Shown piece after piece: positions 1 through 7,362 of a DNA stretch of 64,000 nucleotides. The position numbers and the translations under genes are program-made. The DNA lies in NCBI RefSeq assembly GCF_014467055.1, contig NZ_CP060696.1:1116001-1180000 (forward strand), written 5' to 3'. The notes beneath the pieces are model-generated. The model ran no database searches. It was given only the letters and a program-made list of their open reading frames with translations, and was not told where the DNA came from. This stretch comes from Caproicibacterium amylolyticum. Its GTDB lineage: Bacteria > Bacillota > Clostridia > Oscillospirales > Acutalibacteraceae. Numbering within the stretch: position 1 is the first letter of the stretch; every line of letters begins with the position of its first letter.

Positions 1-654
1 TTCCAGTTCCGCAAATGTTGTAACGGGTGTACCGACTGCTGCAGACAGCTTCTGCATCCAGCTGACAAAATTTTGATCTTCCGGATGCAGTGCTGTTTCG
101 GGGCGGAAAGACGGCAGAACCTTTGTCGCAAAGCTTGTATCCGCGGCGAGTGCCTTGTGGCAGTGCAGATCATTAACAGGATCGTCCGTTGTGCACAGCG
201 CTGCAACATTGCTGCGGCGAATCAGGGAGCGTACAGAAAATTCCGGCTTCTGCAGCTGTTCATTGCAGGTCTTCCAAATGCGCGGCGCACTTTCTGGTGT
301 CAGCAGGTCATCTACATGAAAGTAACGTTTCAGTTCCAGATGTGTCCAGTGATACATCGGATTGCCCGCACAGCGGGGAATCGTTTCCGCAAATTTCAGA
401 AATTTTTCGTAAGGATCGGCATTACCGGTGATGTATTTCTCCGGGACACCGGCGGCACGCATCAGGCGCCATTTGTAATGGTCTCCGGAAAGCCAGATTT
501 CCGTCATATTGCTGTAGGTTTTGTCCTGCAGGATTTCTTCCGGATTCAGGTGGCAGTGGTAGTCAAATATCGGTGCTTTCTCCGCAAAGCGGTGGTACAG
601 CAGGGAAGCTGTGCCGTTGTGCAGCATAAAATCATCATGAATCAGAGGTTTCAA
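1..654 (-). CDS. uxaC: Glucuronate isomerase, N-terminal 218 residues (runs off left edge)
   Basis: Interconverts D-glucuronate and D-fructuronate (also galacturonate and tagaturonate) at the start of uronate catabolism in the cytoplasm. The translation shows family landmarks in order: FDYHCHLNPEEI with the metal-binding His pair, GDHYKWRLMRAAGVPE, YHWTHLELKRYF, CTTDDPVNDL and KVLPSFRPETA. I chose the TTG at 654 because AAAGGAG lies 11 bases upstream and the resulting MKPLIHDDFML matches the usual family N-terminus; the nearest in-frame ATG is codon 10. The C-terminal half lies outside the window. It is divergent from an AraC regulator, with a direct-repeat operator candidate between them, so local control by uronates is plausible inference. 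Confidence 0.93.
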   Translation of the reverse strand, partial: MKPLIHDDFMLHNGTASLLYHRFAEKAPIFDYHCHLNPEEILQDKTYSNMTEIWLSGDHYKWRLMRAAGVPEKYITGNADPYEKFLKFAETIPRCAGNPMYHWTHLELKRYFHVDDLLTPESAPRIWKTCNEQLQKPEFSVRSLIRRSNVAALCTTDDPVNDLHCHKALAADTSFATKVLPSFRPETALHPEDQNFVSWMQKLSAAVGTPVTTFAELE

Positions 655-730
655 TAGAATATTCACTCCTTTGCAGCGATAAGCTGCATTTATCTGCTTT
701 TCAGTATACTCTGTTTTTTGCATAATACTT

Positions 731-765
731 TGCGAAAATTGCGGAACTGGTATGCAAAAATTGCG
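731..765. promoter_or_regulatory. Direct-repeat operator candidate between uxaC and the AraC regulator
   Basis: Two copies of TGCRAAAATTGCG start at 731 and 753, differing at one of 13 bases, with a 22-bp period (about two helical turns). AraC-family proteins typically bind tandem direct repeats on one DNA face. They lie between divergent uxaC and the regulator gene, so they are the best candidate sites for it. Confidence 0.5.
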
Positions 766-835
766 CAGTTATACCTTGCTTTTTTGGAAAGCATGCGGTA
801 CTATAAATAGAAATCAACATTGCGGAGATAGAACA

Positions 836-1711
836 GTGAAGCAGCTATTTGGCGAATTTACCGACCGGCAGGAAATGATACGGCCGGACTTTGAATATTT
901 TCATTCTGTAAACCGCGAGCCGGTACAGGTGCCGTACCACAGCCATGATTTTTATGAAGTCCTGCTTTTCTTTTCCGGCAATGTGGACTATGTAGTCGAG
1001 GGGCGGGTATATCATCCGCAGCAGGGGGACGTGCTGCTGACCAATAACCGGGAACTGCACCGTCCGCAGGTGCGGGAGGGGCAGACCTATGAACGCATTG
1101 TGCTGTGGCTGCAGCCTGGCTACGTACGTTCGTTGGGCGGCAGCGAAAACTTGGCACTGTGTTTTGAAGCGTCTTCGCGGCAGCATTCCAACCTGCTTCG
1201 TCCGCAGGAGGAGATACGCCGAAAACTTCAAAACCTCTGCGGTGAGTTGGAGCAGGTCTATATTAGCGATGCTTACGGCAGTGCTGCGCTGCGGCGTGCG
1301 TACTGTATGCAGCTTTTGGTTTGGCTGAACCGTGCTTATTTTTCAGCATCGCCGGAGGAACAGAGTGTTGACTGTGACAGCAAGGTGGATGAAATTGTAC
1401 GGTATATCAATGAACATTTAAAAGAGGAATTATCCCTCGATGTGCTTTCCGCACGTTTTTATTTGAGCAAGTATCATTTAACGCGGCAGTTTAAAAAATA
1501 TATGGGCTTTTCCGTGCATCAGTATGTTGTGCGAAAGCGGCTGATTGCAGCGCGGCTGGCTTTGCAGTCCGGCAGTACGCCCGGCGAAGCCTTTGCACAG
1601 AGCGGTTTTGCGGATTATACAAATTTTTCCCGTGCGTTCCGCGCGCAGTACGGCATTTCACCGCGTTCCGTACAGGAGGAAAAATTAACAAAAGGAAGGA
1701 AGAATAGTTGA
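836..1711 (+). CDS. AraC-family transcriptional regulator
   Basis: A 291-residue AraC/XylS regulator. The N-terminal part (about residues 15-105) is a cupin-like ligand-sensing domain with VPYHSHDFYEVLLFFSG and QQGDVLLTNNRELH. The C-terminal part (about 185-285) has two helix-turn-helix motifs, LSLDVLSARFYLSKYHLTRQ and a second around GEAFAQSGFADYTNFSRAF. I chose GTG 836 because GGAG lies 8 bases upstream; an in-frame ATG at 752 would add unrelated residues and overlap the operator repeats. It is followed after 1 base by an esterase gene, so the two are probably co-transcribed. Uronate control is suggested only by the divergent uxaC. Confidence 0.88.
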   Translation: MKQLFGEFTDRQEMIRPDFEYFHSVNREPVQVPYHSHDFYEVLLFFSGNVDYVVEGRVYHPQQGDVLLTNNRELHRPQVREGQTYERIVLWLQPGYVRSLGGSENLALCFEASSRQHSNLLRPQEEIRRKLQNLCGELEQVYISDAYGSAALRRAYCMQLLVWLNRAYFSASPEEQSVDCDSKVDEIVRYINEHLKEELSLDVLSARFYLSKYHLTRQFKKYMGFSVHQYVVRKRLIAARLALQSGSTPGEAFAQSGFADYTNFSRAFRAQYGISPRSVQEEKLTKGRKNS

Positions 1712-1712
1712 A

Positions 1713-2447
1713 ATGAGTCGGAAAGGAACACTGACAGAACTGCCGTGTGGTAAGCGCTCAGTGTTGGTTTACTGTCCTTCTGCGGAATTTTGTAAAGCGC
1801 AGCTGCCGATTGCGTGGATCTGCGCTGGTGACGAGGTACGAACCACATTGGAACAGATACTTTTACAGTTGGAACCGCAGTTTGGCAGAACGTGTGCACC
1901 CTTCTGTATCTGCAGTGTTGTGCCGGCGGAGTGGGGGCGGGATTACACACCGTGGCCGGTACCCTCTCTGTGGAAAAGCGGCGAGCCTTTTACCGGCGGC
2001 GCAAAAGATTTTTTTGAGCTGCTTACCTGTCAGGCAATGCCGTTAGTACAAAAACGGCTTCCGGTCAGTGAGCAGGCGGAGCAGACTGCATTGCTCGGTT
2101 ATTCACTGGGAGGACTTGCTGCTCTCTGGCAAACTGCTCAGGATTGGCATTTCGGCATGTGCGGCAGCATATCGGGTTCTCTTTGGTATGATAATTTTCC
2201 AGCGTGGTTTGCCGAACGTATTGACGGCTTTCGTGAAAAAAAAGTTTATCTTTCTCTGGGACGCAGTGAGGAAAAGACACGTGATCCACGCATGCAGCAA
2301 GTTGGGGACTGTACGCGGCGTGCCGCAGAGTTGCTGCACTCATGTACAAAGCAATCTGTGCTGGAGTGGAACAGCGGCGGGCATTTTACGGGAATCCCGC
2401 AGCGTATTGCAAAGGCTTTGCTCTGGCTTTTTCGGTCGCCACAGTAA
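1713..2447 (+). CDS. Alpha/beta-hydrolase, putative esterase family
   Basis: A 244-residue cytoplasmic protein resembling the esterase D/Fes-like branch of the alpha/beta-hydrolase fold. The nucleophile elbow is LLGYSLGGLAAL (Ser near residue 130), followed by FGMCGSISGSLWYD, typical of the PF00756 group, and a likely catalytic His in SGGHFTGIPQR near the C-terminus. No signal peptide is visible. It starts 1 base after the AraC regulator stop, so it is translationally close and likely in the same transcript. The substrate is unknown; a carbohydrate-ester substrate would fit the neighbouring uronate gene, but that is inference. Confidence 0.75.
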   Translation: MSRKGTLTELPCGKRSVLVYCPSAEFCKAQLPIAWICAGDEVRTTLEQILLQLEPQFGRTCAPFCICSVVPAEWGRDYTPWPVPSLWKSGEPFTGGAKDFFELLTCQAMPLVQKRLPVSEQAEQTALLGYSLGGLAALWQTAQDWHFGMCGSISGSLWYDNFPAWFAERIDGFREKKVYLSLGRSEEKTRDPRMQQVGDCTRRAAELLHSCTKQSVLEWNSGGHFTGIPQRIAKALLWLFRSPQ

Positions 2448-2465
2448 AAAGGATTTATAAAAATA

Positions 2466-2515
2466 AAAAAACACACCTTGAATCAGCTCTAAAAGCCGAA
2501 TTAAGGCGTGTTTTT
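2466..2515. terminator. Bidirectional terminator
   Basis: Stem 2466-2483 pairs with 2498-2515 with few mismatches, with A-runs on the left and T-runs on the right, between the convergent esterase and YjfB-like genes. Confidence 0.75.
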
Positions 2516-2523
2516 GTGTTTGG

Positions 2524-2694
2524 TCAGGCTAAAACGTCCAACTGATGGTTGGAGGCCTGCATGGTCTGAATCAGAGCGGCGCTCTGCGTTTCCTGTGCAG
2601 ACATTGCTTTTTTCAGTACAGAAACGCTGGCTTCCTGCTGCGCCTGTGCCATGTGAAGACTTGTGCTTGTAGCAGCGATAGTGGAAACATCCAT
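2524..2694 (-). CDS. YjfB-family putative motility-associated small protein
   Basis: A 56-residue helical protein starting MDVSTIAATSTSLHMAQAQQ and containing VSVLKKAMSAQETQSAALI. The pattern of Ser/Thr-rich start, VLKKAMDxxExQ core and short C-terminus matches the YjfB family, named for co-occurrence with flagellar genes in Bacillus; its biochemical function is not established. The ATG is preceded by GGAG at 7 bases, and an extended -10 (TGCTATAAT on this strand) lies about 30 bases upstream. It is monocistronic and convergent with the esterase. No flagellar genes are in this window. Confidence 0.72.
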   Translation of the reverse strand: MDVSTIAATSTSLHMAQAQQEASVSVLKKAMSAQETQSAALIQTMQASNHQLDVLA

Positions 2695-2721
2695 CCTATC
2701 ATCTCCAATCTGTTTAACCGC

Positions 2722-2730
2722 ATTATAGCA
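2722..2730 (-). promoter_or_regulatory. Extended -10 promoter for the YjfB-like gene
   Basis: On the minus strand TGC-TATAAT forms an extended -10 with a poor -35, 28 bases before the start codon. Confidence 0.55.
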
Positions 2731-2945
2731 TACTTATCAAAGAAAAGAAAGGAAATTATAAGATTCATTTTGAGAAAAAATGTGACATTCATTTGGAACA
2801 AATGCAGGCAGCGTGTCAACCTGTTTCTATAAGGAAAGCAAAATAATTGCGTAAAAGAGAATCAAAAGCGGCGGGAAGTTCTCTTTTGAAGTACTGCGCA
2901 TAAAATGAACTGTAATAAATTCATTTTGCGAAGGGGAAGAAAATA

Positions 2946-3410
2946 ATGATGACAAACCGGCAGTGTCCGTATGGCTGCGGCCAGCAGAACGGCGGAAGCA
3001 TTGTACATCTGACAGACCATGGACCTGAGCCCTATGTAGTGAATATCGCCAAAGCTGCGCGTGAAAATCGAACTTACCGCACAGCTTTGTGGACTGGCAA
3101 GCATTTGCAGCTTACGGTAATGAGTATCAATCCTGGGGAAGATATTGGGCTGGAGATGCATCCGGATGTGGACCAGTTTATTTGTATTGAAGACGGTCAC
3201 GGCGTTGTAAAAATGGGCAGCGAAAAAGAAAACTTGGATTTCAGGGAAAATGTTTTTGTAGATGATGCTTTTTTCATTCCGGCGGGCAAGTGGCACAATT
3301 TGATCAATACGGGCAGGCGTCCGCTGAAGCTGTTTTCCATCTATGCACCGGTGCAGCATCCGCGCGGAACCGTGCATGCTACCCGTGAGGATGCGCAGGA
3401 AGAACACTGA
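2946..3410 (+). CDS. Cupin-domain protein
   Basis: A 154-residue single-domain cupin. Motif 1 is GLEMHPDVDQFICIEDGHG (about residues 70-88), where one usual His of the HxH pair is replaced by Asp. Motif 2 is IPAGKWHNLINTG (about 117-129) with the metal-binding His. The N-terminus QCPYGCGQQNGGSIVHLTDHGPEPYV carries two Cys. Related clostridial proteins are annotated only as cupins, so enzyme versus sugar-binding role is open. The start has GGGGAAG just upstream. It is monocistronic, preceded by two hairpins and followed by a strong terminator. Confidence 0.8.
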   Translation: MMTNRQCPYGCGQQNGGSIVHLTDHGPEPYVVNIAKAARENRTYRTALWTGKHLQLTVMSINPGEDIGLEMHPDVDQFICIEDGHGVVKMGSEKENLDFRENVFVDDAFFIPAGKWHNLINTGRRPLKLFSIYAPVQHPRGTVHATREDAQEEH

Positions 3411-3441
3411 TGTTTTCAGTATAAGAAATGTCAGATAAGCG

Positions 3442-3492
3442 GTGCTCCTTACTTTTCATTGGGATACATGGAAAGTAAGGAGCACTTTTTTT
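3442..3492 (+). terminator. Strong intrinsic terminator after the cupin gene
   Basis: A 16-bp near-perfect stem (GTGCTCCTTACTTTTC with its complement), 12-nt loop, then a run of seven T. Confidence 0.92.
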
Positions 3493-3638
3493 ATAGTTGC
3501 AGATATATTGACAAAATGATACAATATCAATAATTGGTTAAAAATATTTGAAATATATTAATTTATTTAATATGTAAATTATTACAAAAATCACGAATGA
3601 GTAAATGAATATTCATTTGTTAGATGTATGGGGGATAA

Positions 3639-5576
3639 ATGTTGCAAAGGATGAACGGAAAAACTGCGGAAAATACGAATTCTTTTACGGATGCTTCAAC
3701 AAAAAGGCTGCACTGGTGGAAACGATTTATTCGGAAAGAGTATATGCCTTTTCTAGTACATATTGTTTTTGCATGTGCAGGGATGCTGCTGACATTTTTA
3801 CTGTGCCGAATGGGACATCAAAGGGCGGGCGGTGTTTTACTTGGCCTGACGGTTTTAGGAATACTGTATGGGTTCTGTCTGCTTGTGCTGTACCTAACCG
3901 GATGTTTGCAGTTACTCAAAAAGCAAAGAAGTAGTGTAATTTTATTTTGCTGCTTGATCGTGATAGGAATCAATGCATTTTTTGCCGTGGAAATGCTGAA
4001 TCAGCACACGGTCTATTATTGGGATCAGGCAGATTATTGGCGAAAAACCATTGAAGCATCTCAGATGCTTACAACCAGACCGAGAATGCTTTTGAACAAT
4101 GTCTATGCATCGGTAAATACTGTAGATTACAATCTGGTTATACCGCTGGTGCTTTCCCTGCCGACAAAGATTTTCGGAACAAGTCATGTCGTACATATTT
4201 TGTTGATTCTGAATTTCTTTCTGCTGCCTGGGGCTTTTGTTATTAGTTTAGCTGCCAAAAACAGCGGTGGAGCTCAAAAGGTTCCGCTGCCGCTGCTCTT
4301 TGGGTTGACCGTACTGACACCGGCACTGCTGTATCCGGTACTTGCGGGGTATTTGGACGCATTTTCTCTTTTAGTACTTTCGCTGGCGTTCAGCATGGTT
4401 ATGGGAAAAGAAATTTTTACGTTTAAGCCTGGGCGCTGCTTTTGTCTTGCAGTGTCATTGATTCTTGTTATGCTGGGCAGAAGATATTTTTGTTATTCGG
4501 TTGTTGGTTTGGTGGTCGCGGTTGTTTGCTATATGGTGCTGTGCACAGCATCTAAGCAGATCAGTCAAAAAGAAGCACACTGCTTTGGTGCCAATGTTTG
4601 GACTACAGCAGGGATTGCTGCCGCAGTACTACTCCTTTTTTTCCGTGACTTCATTGTCAAAGCCATGACCAATTCTTATGCCGAACAATACAAAGGCTAC
4701 CAGACTGGCGATACCCTGCATAATTTTAAGCTGTTTGTGCTGTACTTTGGCATTTTGTTTTTTGTCATATGTTCGGCGGATATTGTAGTGGCTATAATGC
4801 GAAAAGATGCGGCCTATTCAGTTTCACTGCTTGTTGCGGCATTTCTTCCGACAGTTCTTTTGTTTCGCGTGCAGAGCATGGGGCCGCATCATTATTACAT
4901 ATCCGTACTGCCGCTGCTGTTGCTGCAGATGCATCTGCTTGGCTGCGTGCAGGACTGGCACCGAGCTTGGAAAAACACAGCCGTTGCGGCAATTTCGGCT
5001 GTCACCGCACTGAATTTTATTTTTGCTTATGTGCCTGCACTGCATGTCGTTCGGGTAAATAATCTGCTTGGCAGTCAGCGTTTTCTACCGCTGCAGCGTG
5101 ATGATATGGCACAGCTGCACGCACTTTGCAGCAAAGTGAATCAGGTTTCAAAAGCGTCCGGAAATGGAAAAGTGTACATGCTGTCAGCATCGTTTCGGCT
5201 CAATTACTCGCTGCTGCAAAATGTGAATGCACCGGCAACGTTTCAAGCTGTGCCAAATTTGTATGCTTCCAATGAAGTTGACCTGCGCGATGGATTTCCG
5301 AAACAATTTTTAAAAGCGGATGTTGTAGTTGTCTGTGACCCAATTCAATATGCGACTACGCCGGAAACAGGGCGGGTCATTGGGTTGCTTGCCAAAGATA
5401 TTTTGCACGAGAGCAAAATATCTAAAAATTATTATCAGGAAGCTGCATTTTTACTTACCGGCAACACAAAAGCCTGCATTTACCGCAGGGTGAAGACATT
5501 TGGCAGCGATGAACTTTCGTTTTTGGAAAGTCAATTCAATCAAATATATCCGCAGTGGCATCTTAAACTGACGTAA
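3639..5576 (+). CDS. Large polytopic membrane protein, possible GT-C glycosyltransferase
   Basis: A 645-residue protein with a hydrophilic N-terminus, about 11-13 predicted hydrophobic segments (residues about 35-445) and a soluble C-terminal region of about 200 residues. After the third segment comes an extracytoplasmic loop with HTVYYWDQADYWRKTIEA. An acidic residue in the first large external loop, multiple membrane spans and a C-terminal globular domain are the layout of GT-C (GT39/GT83-like) lipid-sugar-dependent glycosyltransferases. That call is by architecture, not motif identity. The ATG follows GGGGG by only 4 bases. It stands alone between terminators, with an AT-rich upstream region (3493-3638). 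Confidence 0.55.
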   Translation: MLQRMNGKTAENTNSFTDASTKRLHWWKRFIRKEYMPFLVHIVFACAGMLLTFLLCRMGHQRAGGVLLGLTVLGILYGFCLLVLYLTGCLQLLKKQRSSVILFCCLIVIGINAFFAVEMLNQHTVYYWDQADYWRKTIEASQMLTTRPRMLLNNVYASVNTVDYNLVIPLVLSLPTKIFGTSHVVHILLILNFFLLPGAFVISLAAKNSGGAQKVPLPLLFGLTVLTPALLYPVLAGYLDAFSLLVLSLAFSMVMGKEIFTFKPGRCFCLAVSLILVMLGRRYFCYSVVGLVVAVVCYMVLCTASKQISQKEAHCFGANVWTTAGIAAAVLLLFFRDFIVKAMTNSYAEQYKGYQTGDTLHNFKLFVLYFGILFFVICSADIVVAIMRKDAAYSVSLLVAAFLPTVLLFRVQSMGPHHYYISVLPLLLLQMHLLGCVQDWHRAWKNTAVAAISAVTALNFIFAYVPALHVVRVNNLLGSQRFLPLQRDDMAQLHALCSKVNQVSKASGNGKVYMLSASFRLNYSLLQNVNAPATFQAVPNLYASNEVDLRDGFPKQFLKADVVVVCDPIQYATTPETGRVIGLLAKDILHESKISKNYYQEAAFLLTGNTKACIYRRVKTFGSDELSFLESQFNQIYPQWHLKLT

Positions 5577-5608
5577 AACGACTCGGCAATTTTTAATTTT
5601 TATACAGC

Positions 5609-5654
5609 AAAAAGCCGCACGGCAAGCAAAAACAGCTTAACCGTGCGGCTTTTT
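5609..5654. terminator. Bidirectional terminator between the membrane protein and tRNA-Ser
   Basis: AAAAAGCCGCACGG pairs perfectly with CCGTGCGGCTTTTT across an 18-nt loop, serving the plus-strand gene and the minus-strand tRNA cluster. Confidence 0.88.
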
Positions 5655-5659
5655 CTTTG

Positions 5660-5749
5660 TGGCGGAGAAAGTGGGATTTGAACCCACGCGCCAGTTTCCC
5701 GACCTACTCCCTTAGCAGGGGAGCCCCTTCACCACTTGGGTATTTCTCC
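5660..5749 (-). tRNA. tRNA-Ser (anticodon GCT)
   Basis: A 90-nt class II tRNA on the minus strand: acceptor GGAGAAA/TTTCTCC, anticodon stem CCCCT-loop-AGGGG with GCT read from 5714-5716, long variable arm, GGTTCAAATCC T-loop and encoded CCA end. Confidence 0.95.
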
Positions 5750-5792
5750 ATAGGTGAATTATCTAAAAATATAAACTTATATGTGTAATCTG

Positions 5793-5881
5793 TGGCGGAG
5801 AGGAAGAGATTCGAACTCTTGGTCCCTTGCGGGATCACTGGTTTTCAAGACCAGCTCCATAAACCACTCGGACACCTCTCC
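5793..5881 (-). tRNA. tRNA-Ser (anticodon TGA)
   Basis: An 89-nt class II tRNA: acceptor GGAGAGG/CCTCTCC, anticodon stem CTGGT-loop-ACCAG with TGA at 5845-5847, variable arm GATCCCGCAAGGGACC, T-loop GTTCGAATC, encoded CCA. It is transcribed before tRNA-Ser(GCT), 43 bases away, in the same unit. Confidence 0.95.
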
Positions 5882-5905
5882 ATATCATTAACAAGTGCGT
5901 AAATA

Positions 5906-5935
5906 ATATTAGCACAAACCAACCCAACATGTCAA
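5906..5935 (-). promoter_or_regulatory. Promoter of the tRNA-Ser pair
   Basis: Minus strand TTGACA (5930-5935), 18-bp spacer, TAATAT (5906-5911). The segment just upstream is shared with the other tRNA cluster promoter. Confidence 0.8.
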
Positions 5936-6071
5936 CACTTTTTTGCGATTTTTATTTTTTCTTGTAGAAAAGGTGCTTTTCCATGAAGCAGTATGATACA
6001 TTTTTAACAGCATTTTTTGCTTATCCATAGAAAATCATGCCGATTATTCACAAAGTTTGGCGCTTTTCAAT

Positions 6072-6099
6072 TTGTATTCTTTGAAATCAGGTGTATAAT
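6072..6099 (+). promoter_or_regulatory. Promoter of pta
   Basis: TTGTAT, 16-bp spacer, TATAAT ending at 6099. A GC-rich leader hairpin (6116-6122 with 6133-6139) follows before the start codon. Confidence 0.6.
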
Positions 6100-6175
6100 G
6101 AAAGAGTAAAGTGCTCCCACACGGCCTGCGCGGTGCGGGTCGGGAGTAATCACATACGGAAGGACGTAAGTATCC

Positions 6176-7150
6176 ATGCTTGAAAAAATGATTGAAATCC
6201 TGAAAAAAGAGCCCCGGAAAATTGTATTTCCAGAGGGCACTGATCCCCGCATCCTGCAGGCCGCAAGCCGCCTGAAAAAAGAGGGCTTTCTGACACCGGT
6301 GCTGGTTGGTGCGCAGGACGCTGTAAAGGCTGCCGCCGCTAAGGCTGGCCAGGACATCAGCGGAATTGAAATTGTCGATATTGCAACTTTCCCGGACTTT
6401 GAAAAAATGGTTGCAAAAATGGTGGAACTCCGCCACGGCAAAATGGATGAGGAAACTTGCCGAGCAAGCCTGAAAAAATCCAATTACTTTGGTACCATGT
6501 ATGTAAAGATGGGTTATGCAGATGCACTGCTCGGCGGCGCAACTTATTCCACAGCGGATACTGTACGCCCGGCACTGCAGCTTGTAAAATGCAAGCCCGG
6601 CCACAAAATCGTTACCAGCTGCTTCCTGCTGCATCGTCCGGACGGTAAGGGCGGTACTGAAATGTACGCAATGGGCGACTGTGCCATTAATATTGACCCG
6701 AATGAAGATGAACTGGTCGAAGTTGCACAGGGTACTGCTGAAACAGCCCGTATTTTTGGCATGGACCCGAAGGTTGCTTTCCTTTCCTACAGCACGAAGG
6801 GTTCCGGCAAGGGCGACAGCGTTGACAAAATGCACAATGCAACAGAAAAGCTGCAGGTTTTGAAGCCGGACTTTGATGTAGATGGTGAGCTGCAGTTTGA
6901 CTCCGCTGTTTCTCCGGAAGTTGCTTCGTTGAAAGCACCGGGTTCTAAGGTTGCAGGCAAAGCGAATGTATTTATCTTCCCTGACATCAATGCCGGCAAT
7001 ATTGGCTACAAGATTGCACAGCGTTTAGGCGGTTTTGAGGCTGTAGGCCCAATTATGGCAGGCTTGAATGCACCAATTAATGACCTGTCCCGTGGGTGCA
7101 ATGCAGAAGAAGTTTACAAAATGGCAGTCATTACAGCTGCTTTAAAGTAA
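6176..7150 (+). CDS. pta: Phosphate acetyltransferase
   Basis: Transfers acetyl between CoA and phosphate, making acetyl phosphate for ATP generation via acetate kinase. At 324 residues it has the usual length of the short, single-domain clostridial form. Recognisable stretches are KIVFPEGTDPRILQAA near the N-terminus, YADALLGGATYSTADTVRPALQ, ETARIFGMDPKVAFLSYSTKGS and the C-terminal NIGYKIAQRLGGFEAVGPIMAGLNAPINDLSRG (phosphate/CoA-binding region). The ATG at 6176 follows GGAAGGACGTAAG. It is monocistronic with its own promoter and terminator. Acetate kinase, often adjacent in Clostridia, is not in the window. Confidence 0.96.
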   Translation: MLEKMIEILKKEPRKIVFPEGTDPRILQAASRLKKEGFLTPVLVGAQDAVKAAAAKAGQDISGIEIVDIATFPDFEKMVAKMVELRHGKMDEETCRASLKKSNYFGTMYVKMGYADALLGGATYSTADTVRPALQLVKCKPGHKIVTSCFLLHRPDGKGGTEMYAMGDCAINIDPNEDELVEVAQGTAETARIFGMDPKVAFLSYSTKGSGKGDSVDKMHNATEKLQVLKPDFDVDGELQFDSAVSPEVASLKAPGSKVAGKANVFIFPDINAGNIGYKIAQRLGGFEAVGPIMAGLNAPINDLSRGCNAEEVYKMAVITAALK

Positions 7151-7182
7151 GATTTACCTTTTTAGCAAATTCAAAAGCAGGC

Positions 7183-7206
7183 AGTATATTGACTGCCTGC
7201 TTTTTT
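7183..7206 (+). terminator. Terminator of pta
   Basis: AAGCAGGCAGT / ACTGCCTGCTT stem, 6-nt loop and T-run. Confidence 0.9.
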
Positions 7207-7362
7207 GCATATTATTTTCGTGACAAATTCTCTAGATTGTGGTAATATCTATATATTACGGTATCGTATATACAATTAATTTAGAAAATAATTATAAAAA
7301 ATACAAATTATTCTAAAATGCAGATGAGATTAGTAACAGATTTTCTGGAAGTGATAAATTTA

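Noticed and set aside
73..657. Open frame of 194 codons on the plus strand
   Set aside because: It is the antisense shadow of uxaC, whose minus-strand translation matches glucuronate isomerase throughout.
6044..6835. Minus-strand open frame of 263 codons across pta
   Set aside because: Antisense shadow of a strongly conserved gene; no binding site or family resemblance.
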